Below, piece after piece: positions 60,977 to 64,000 of a DNA stretch of 64,000 nt (positions are counted from its first letter, which is position 1; each line of letters starts with the position of its first letter). The position numbers and the translations under genes were made by a program. A model generated the notes under the pieces. The model worked only from the letters and a program-made list of their open reading frames with translations, was not told the DNA's origin and made no database searches. The DNA is from JAWLBY01 sp041687455 (GTDB lineage Bacteria > Pseudomonadota > Gammaproteobacteria > Xanthomonadales > Xanthomonadaceae). The stretch covers positions 113,528 to 177,527 of the forward strand of contig JAWLBY010000008.1 of the NCBI GenBank assembly GCA_041687455.1, given 5' to 3'.

Positions 60977-61522
60977 ATGACTCTCTTGATTGCACGACTG
61001 AAAGACAAGGCCCAACCAATGGACCGTGGGGATTTGTTTGAAGATCCCCTTAATGAGTTCCTTGAAGAGCGTGGCCTCGGAGAGGTGACAGGAGGCGGAA
61101 CGCAACTCGGTGAGCTAGGCGAAATTGAGTACTGCGACCTAGAGATCGAACTCTCTGTCGATCCTGCTGAAGCTATGAAGCAGATCGCGGCAAAGCTGGA
61201 GGAGCTTGGCGCGCCTGTAGGCTCGCATCTCACCTGTGGGGATATTGAGCTTGCTTTCGGTAGGCTAGAAGGCCTTGGGGTCTATCTTAATGGCTCCGAC
61301 CTGCCGGCAGAGGTCTACCGTGACTGCGACGCTAATCACGTTTACGAGGAGTTCGAGCGCCTCCTAGGGAAGAATGGCTCAATTCATAGTCACTGGCAGG
61401 GACCCTCCGAGACGGCACTGTACATGTATGGACCCTCATTCACTGTCATGCAGAAGTGCATCTCTGAGTTCTTGGAAACCTATCCGCTTTGTTCTAAGGC
61501 GAGAGTGGTCAAGATCGCCTAG
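60977..61522 (+). CDS. Integron cassette 1 protein, hypothetical
   Basis: 181 aa, acidic, with no membrane segment. Its composition and lower GC differ sharply from the host genes. Start region MTLLIARLKDKAQPMDRGDL; the middle is rich in Glu and Gly (GEIEYCDLEIELSVDPAEA). No family recognised. It occupies the first cassette, from the attI core to attC1, and would be transcribed in the same direction from an upstream promoter. Confidence 0.75.
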   Translation: MTLLIARLKDKAQPMDRGDLFEDPLNEFLEERGLGEVTGGGTQLGELGEIEYCDLEIELSVDPAEAMKQIAAKLEELGAPVGSHLTCGDIELAFGRLEGLGVYLNGSDLPAEVYRDCDANHVYEEFERLLGKNGSIHSHWQGPSETALYMYGPSFTVMQKCISEFLETYPLCSKARVVKIA

Positions 61523-61528
61523 GGTAGC

Positions 61529-61618
61529 GTCTAACTATGGGTTCAAGCGGACCGCGGGGAGAGTCCATCGTGTTTCCTGATGTTCTGTCGGCCCGCGGCC
61601 GCTTAACCCGGCGTTGGG
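61529..61618 (+). repeat. attC site 1 (59-base element)
   Basis: R'' GTCTAAC at 61529, L'' GTTCAAGCGG, L' CCGCTTAAC, and R' GTTGGGC at 61612. L'' has one extra C against the complement of L', the extrahelical base required for single-strand recombination. The centre forms CCGCGGG/CCCGCGG. 90 nt. Confidence 0.92.
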
Positions 61619-61694
61619 CCTCATTGGATGCTTCTCCGTAATCCTAGAAGCGCACGCCGCGCCAGCCACACTGACGTAACCGGAGGCTAGACCC

Positions 61695-62732
61695 ATGAGC
61701 GACGCGTCAGTGGACGGAATCATTGGCAAGCTAGCGGCAGGGCTAGTTGGCGCATTGCTGGTCTGGCTAATCTCGAAGTTCTACAACAGGTCTAGGCTCT
61801 ATTGTGCACCGTCAAGACTCTACGAGTATTCCACGCTCGCTGATGGCAGTAGCACAGTTCAGTTGGTAATCGCCAATCGAGGTCGAAAGACCGAAGAACT
61901 CGTCGAAATCCAGCTGTCTACCGACTACGAGTACCACTTGCTCGCTGCGACCCAGAACGGAATTGAAATACCAAAAGATAAGGCCATCCGCCTCCCCGCG
62001 CTGCTTCCGCGCTCCGAGGTTAGCTTGGTGATTGTCGCTGAGGGGAAGCCCCGATTCTCCAAGGACGGAATTCGAAGCGTACGTTCGAAGCACTCACTCG
62101 GAAGCGTTGGAGCTTCCCTCTCTGAAGCAGAGGCGTCCTCGCCAGGCGCTGCAGCTGCGGCCATTGCTCTCTTACTCATTGTCGCGGTCTTTGGTTATGC
62201 GATTGGGTCTACGGTTGGAGAGGACGCATGGCGCTGGAGTCAGAACCAACTTGCAGAAAGACACGCTCAGGAGTTCAACGAGGGGTGCGTCACTGTCAGG
62301 TCTAGTGCGCCACTCGAGTCCGAGAACGGCCTTACCGAAGCGCACCTTAAGGGGCTTGCTCTGGCAGCTGTTGAAGTCAAGCGCGTCGCGCTCGTCGGTG
62401 ACGCCCTGATCACCGACGTTGAGGTAACCAATATCATCGAGGGCCCGGTCGACTACGCATTGACGTTGGTCTCGCATGCGTCAGACAGTACAGTCGATTG
62501 GTCGCTTCGCCGTGACAGAAGCGTTCGGGATATCGTAATGCTTGATAAGGGCGAGGTCCGTTCATACACGCTCTCAGACTACTTTCCGCCAGATCGCAAG
62601 CCAAAGAGGTTCTGGCTCGAGACGAACGTCAAGCTATTTGGATACTGGGTTGAGGTCCGCAGGTCGTTCTTTTTCGGAGAGGATGCATCAATGAGCTGTC
62701 CGCTGCCGGCGGCGAACACGAGCGATCAATGA
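61695..62732 (+). CDS. Integron cassette 2 membrane protein, hypothetical
   Basis: 345 aa with two membrane helices: near the N-terminus (LAAGLVGALLVWLISKFY) and near residue 160 (GAAAAAIALLLIVAVFGYAI). The segment between them has an Ig-like or beta-rich pattern (STVQLVIANRGRKTEELVEI), and the C-terminal part is also beta-rich. Function unknown. GGAGG precedes the ATG. GC is well below that of the host genes, consistent with lateral gain. Confidence 0.75.
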   Translation: MSDASVDGIIGKLAAGLVGALLVWLISKFYNRSRLYCAPSRLYEYSTLADGSSTVQLVIANRGRKTEELVEIQLSTDYEYHLLAATQNGIEIPKDKAIRLPALLPRSEVSLVIVAEGKPRFSKDGIRSVRSKHSLGSVGASLSEAEASSPGAAAAAIALLLIVAVFGYAIGSTVGEDAWRWSQNQLAERHAQEFNEGCVTVRSSAPLESENGLTEAHLKGLALAAVEVKRVALVGDALITDVEVTNIIEGPVDYALTLVSHASDSTVDWSLRRDRSVRDIVMLDKGEVRSYTLSDYFPPDRKPKRFWLETNVKLFGYWVEVRRSFFFGEDASMSCPLPAANTSDQ

Positions 62733-62749
62733 TGCACTACGATGCTGAG

Positions 62750-62840
62750 CCCCAACTATGCGTTCAAGCGGACCGCGGGGACAGGCCATCGTGTTTCCTG
62801 ATGTTCTTTCGATCCGCGGCCGCTTAACGCGGCGTTCGGC
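62750..62840 (+). repeat. attC site 2
   Basis: R'' CCCCAAC at 62750 (expected GCCCAAC, one mismatch), GTTCAAGCGG, CCGCTTAAC, and R' GTTCGGC at 62834. The interior is nearly identical to attC1 and attC4. Confidence 0.9.
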
Positions 62841-62841
62841 G

Positions 62842-63099
62842 TCATCCCCAATTCCTGCGGAGTTTTTCGGCAGCGAAACAATCAGGGCTTGTCGCTCCCG
62901 CGCATCCAGGCATGCTCGACACTTGCTGAACGCTTGCGCGGTGGTCACATTCGCGCGAACAAACGAAGCCACCATAGTGGTTCGCTGGGCATTCCTCGCC
63001 AGTCCTTGGGTGGTACGCGCTGCCGCCCAAATGATAGGGTTTGCCGCGCAGCTCAAGTCCACACCCTCTGCATACCGCCGTCGTTTCGCTGTAGTGCAT
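62842..63099 (-). CDS. Integron cassette 3 protein, Cys-rich (inverted within the cassette)
   Basis: 85 aa, with CRGCG near the N-terminus, the motif GKPYHLGGSAYHPRTGEECP, and GGFVCSRECDHRAS followed by SMPG. The cysteines suggest a small zinc-ribbon. Proteins of this pattern recur in integron cassettes of many bacteria, with no known function. It reads toward the attI site, opposite to the other cassettes, so it cannot be expressed from an integron promoter and would need its own. Confidence 0.8.
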   Translation of the reverse strand: MHYSETTAVCRGCGLELRGKPYHLGGSAYHPRTGEECPANHYGGFVCSRECDHRASVQQVSSMPGCAGATSPDCFAAEKLRRNWG

Positions 63100-63120
63100 C
63101 TCAACCTCCCCGGCGTTGCC

Positions 63121-63204
63121 GCCGAACTGTAGTTCCAGCGGACCGGCTAACCCGTGCCGCCATTGTTGTCTTCGCCGTGCCGGCCGCTGAACATGGCGTT
63201 AGAT
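63121..63204 (+). repeat. attC site 3 (divergent type)
   Basis: R'' GCCGAAC at 63121, L'' GTTCCAGCGG, L' CCGCTGAAC and R' GTTAGAT at 63198. L'' again has one extra C. Its interior differs from the other three, so the cassette probably came from another integron. R'' pairs exactly with GTTCGGC of attC2, the joint of its own cassette. Confidence 0.9.
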
Positions 63205-63267
63205 ATCACTGGATAGTACGTGAGAACGTCAAAGCCGCCAAAAGCGAACGCGCCGCACGACCTCGCC

Positions 63268-63828
63268 ATGAGCGAGTATCGCTCGTGGCTCATCTCTTCG
63301 GAGCAGAAGTCGCAAGAATCATTCGATAAGGCCGTTCTGGCCCTCTCGGGAGGAGCGCTTGGTGTCTCCTTTGTGTTCTTAAAGGATGTCGTAGGCGAGA
63401 ACCCGATTCAGAGCCACCAACTTCTCCTATACTCGTGGATGTCTTGGGGCCTGAGCGTCATTCTCACCTTAGGTTCTTTCTACTGCAGCCACCTAGCCCT
63501 TCGCAGTGCTATACGGCAAGTAGATGACGGTAGTATCCATCAGAAGCCTGCTGGAGGGCGCTGGGCTCGTTTCACTGAAGCTCTCAACGCTGGAGGAGCG
63601 ATTCTGTTCTTCGTCGGTGTTTGCTTCATCACGGCGTTCGCGCACGTCAATCTTCCCACTCGAGGAGTAGCCCATGTCATCCAGGCCCCCGTCGCCGCCC
63701 CGGCGGCCACCCAACCCGCCCGTGCCGCCGCGTCCGCAAGCACCGCCGACACCCCCGATTCCAAATCACGGGTACATCCCGCCGCCCCCGCCGCCGCCAC
63801 CGCCGACGAGGAAGTGAAATCTAACTAG
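63268..63828 (+). CDS. Integron cassette 4 membrane protein, hypothetical
   Basis: 186 aa from the ATG at 63268 (a GTG at 63220 would add 16 residues). Two to three membrane helices (LALSGGALGVSFVFLKDV, LLLYSWMSWGLSVILTLGSF, GGAILFFVGVCFITAFAHV) are followed by an Ala/Pro/Thr-rich tail. No family recognised. The stop codon lies immediately after the R'' box of attC4, so the coding end runs into the recombination site. Confidence 0.7.
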   Translation: MSEYRSWLISSEQKSQESFDKAVLALSGGALGVSFVFLKDVVGENPIQSHQLLLYSWMSWGLSVILTLGSFYCSHLALRSAIRQVDDGSIHQKPAGGRWARFTEALNAGGAILFFVGVCFITAFAHVNLPTRGVAHVIQAPVAAPAATQPARAAASASTADTPDSKSRVHPAAPAAATADEEVKSN

Positions 63829-63909
63829 GCGTTCAAGCGGACCGCGGGGAGAGGCCATCGTGTTTCCTGATGTTGTGTCGGCCCGCGGCCGCTTAACGCG
63901 TCGTTGAGG
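63819..63909 (+). repeat. attC site 4
   Basis: R'' ATCTAAC at 63819 pairs exactly with GTTAGAT of attC3. GTTCAAGCGG, CCGCTTAAC and a final GTTGAGG at 63903 follow (the last base departs from GTTRRRY). Interior as in attC1 and attC2. Confidence 0.88.
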
Positions 63910-64000
63910 CTGTAGAAATAGCCGTTTTCGATCCCCCCGTCGTCAAAGTTTCGCCCCTGCGGATCGCGCACGCGTTCACGCGCCGCTATTTCCTCGCAGC
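63904..64000. other. Start of a further cassette or array end, cut by the window
   Basis: 97 bp. The minus strand is open in one frame, so a second inverted cassette gene or a host gene could begin here. The sequence is too short to decide. Confidence 0.3.

Overview
The window is very GC-rich chromosomal DNA from a gammaproteobacterium. REP-type palindromes, gene content (hemN, nnrS, moa genes, ubiUV, ppc, rdgC, ttcA, hflKC) and codon use fit a facultatively denitrifying member of the Lysobacterales (Xanthomonadales), but I cannot name the genus. Two 100-N assembly gaps (40417-40516 and 53717-53816) both fall inside tandem repeat arrays.

1-11977: low-oxygen and nitrogen-oxide region. It holds the 3' end of hemN, a [4Fe-4S]-type FNR regulator, nnrS, a small HMA-like protein, a 73-residue protein, cdd, an outer-membrane porin, a lipoprotein cytochrome c, a PAS plus NIT-domain chemoreceptor, and a deoCAD nucleoside-catabolism operon. 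Six FNR/DNR-type boxes (TTGAY-N4-RTCAA-like) lie upstream of these genes. At nnrS, the 73-aa gene and deoC (and at 20129) the box centre is 41.5-43.5 nt from the A of the ATG with a -10-like hexamer between, predicting leaderless anaerobic transcripts.

11978-38.8k: mostly housekeeping. It holds a response regulator, a diguanylate cyclase, glucokinase, a PerM-type transporter, a molybdopterin operon (moaA-moeA-moaD-moaE plus a small gene) behind a Moco riboswitch, a PLP enzyme with an FNR-like box, ubiD, and ubiU-ubiV (O2-independent ubiquinone hydroxylation) behind a perfect FNR box. Then follow tatABC, hemH with a hydrolase, a YgjP-like protease, rdgC, ttcA, a cysteine synthase, metF, and ahcY with an SAH riboswitch.

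38.9k-54.5k: accessory region bracketed by two homologous, inverted REP arrays (40.1-40.9k and 53.5-54.2k). Between them are an ECF sigma factor with no 5' half, its membrane partner, ppc, a ~2000-codon STAND ATPase with an N-terminal Cap4/DUF4297-like nuclease (candidate Avs-type anti-phage protein, split by one frameshift and flanked by 22-nt inverted repeats), and a TonB-like protein.

54.5k-60.3k: hflK-hflC and a copper-type operon (TolC-like lipoprotein, multicopper oxidase, small membrane protein). 60.8k-64.0k: an integron cassette array with an attI-like site, four attC sites with correctly paired boxes, and four cassette genes (one inverted), but no integrase gene in view.
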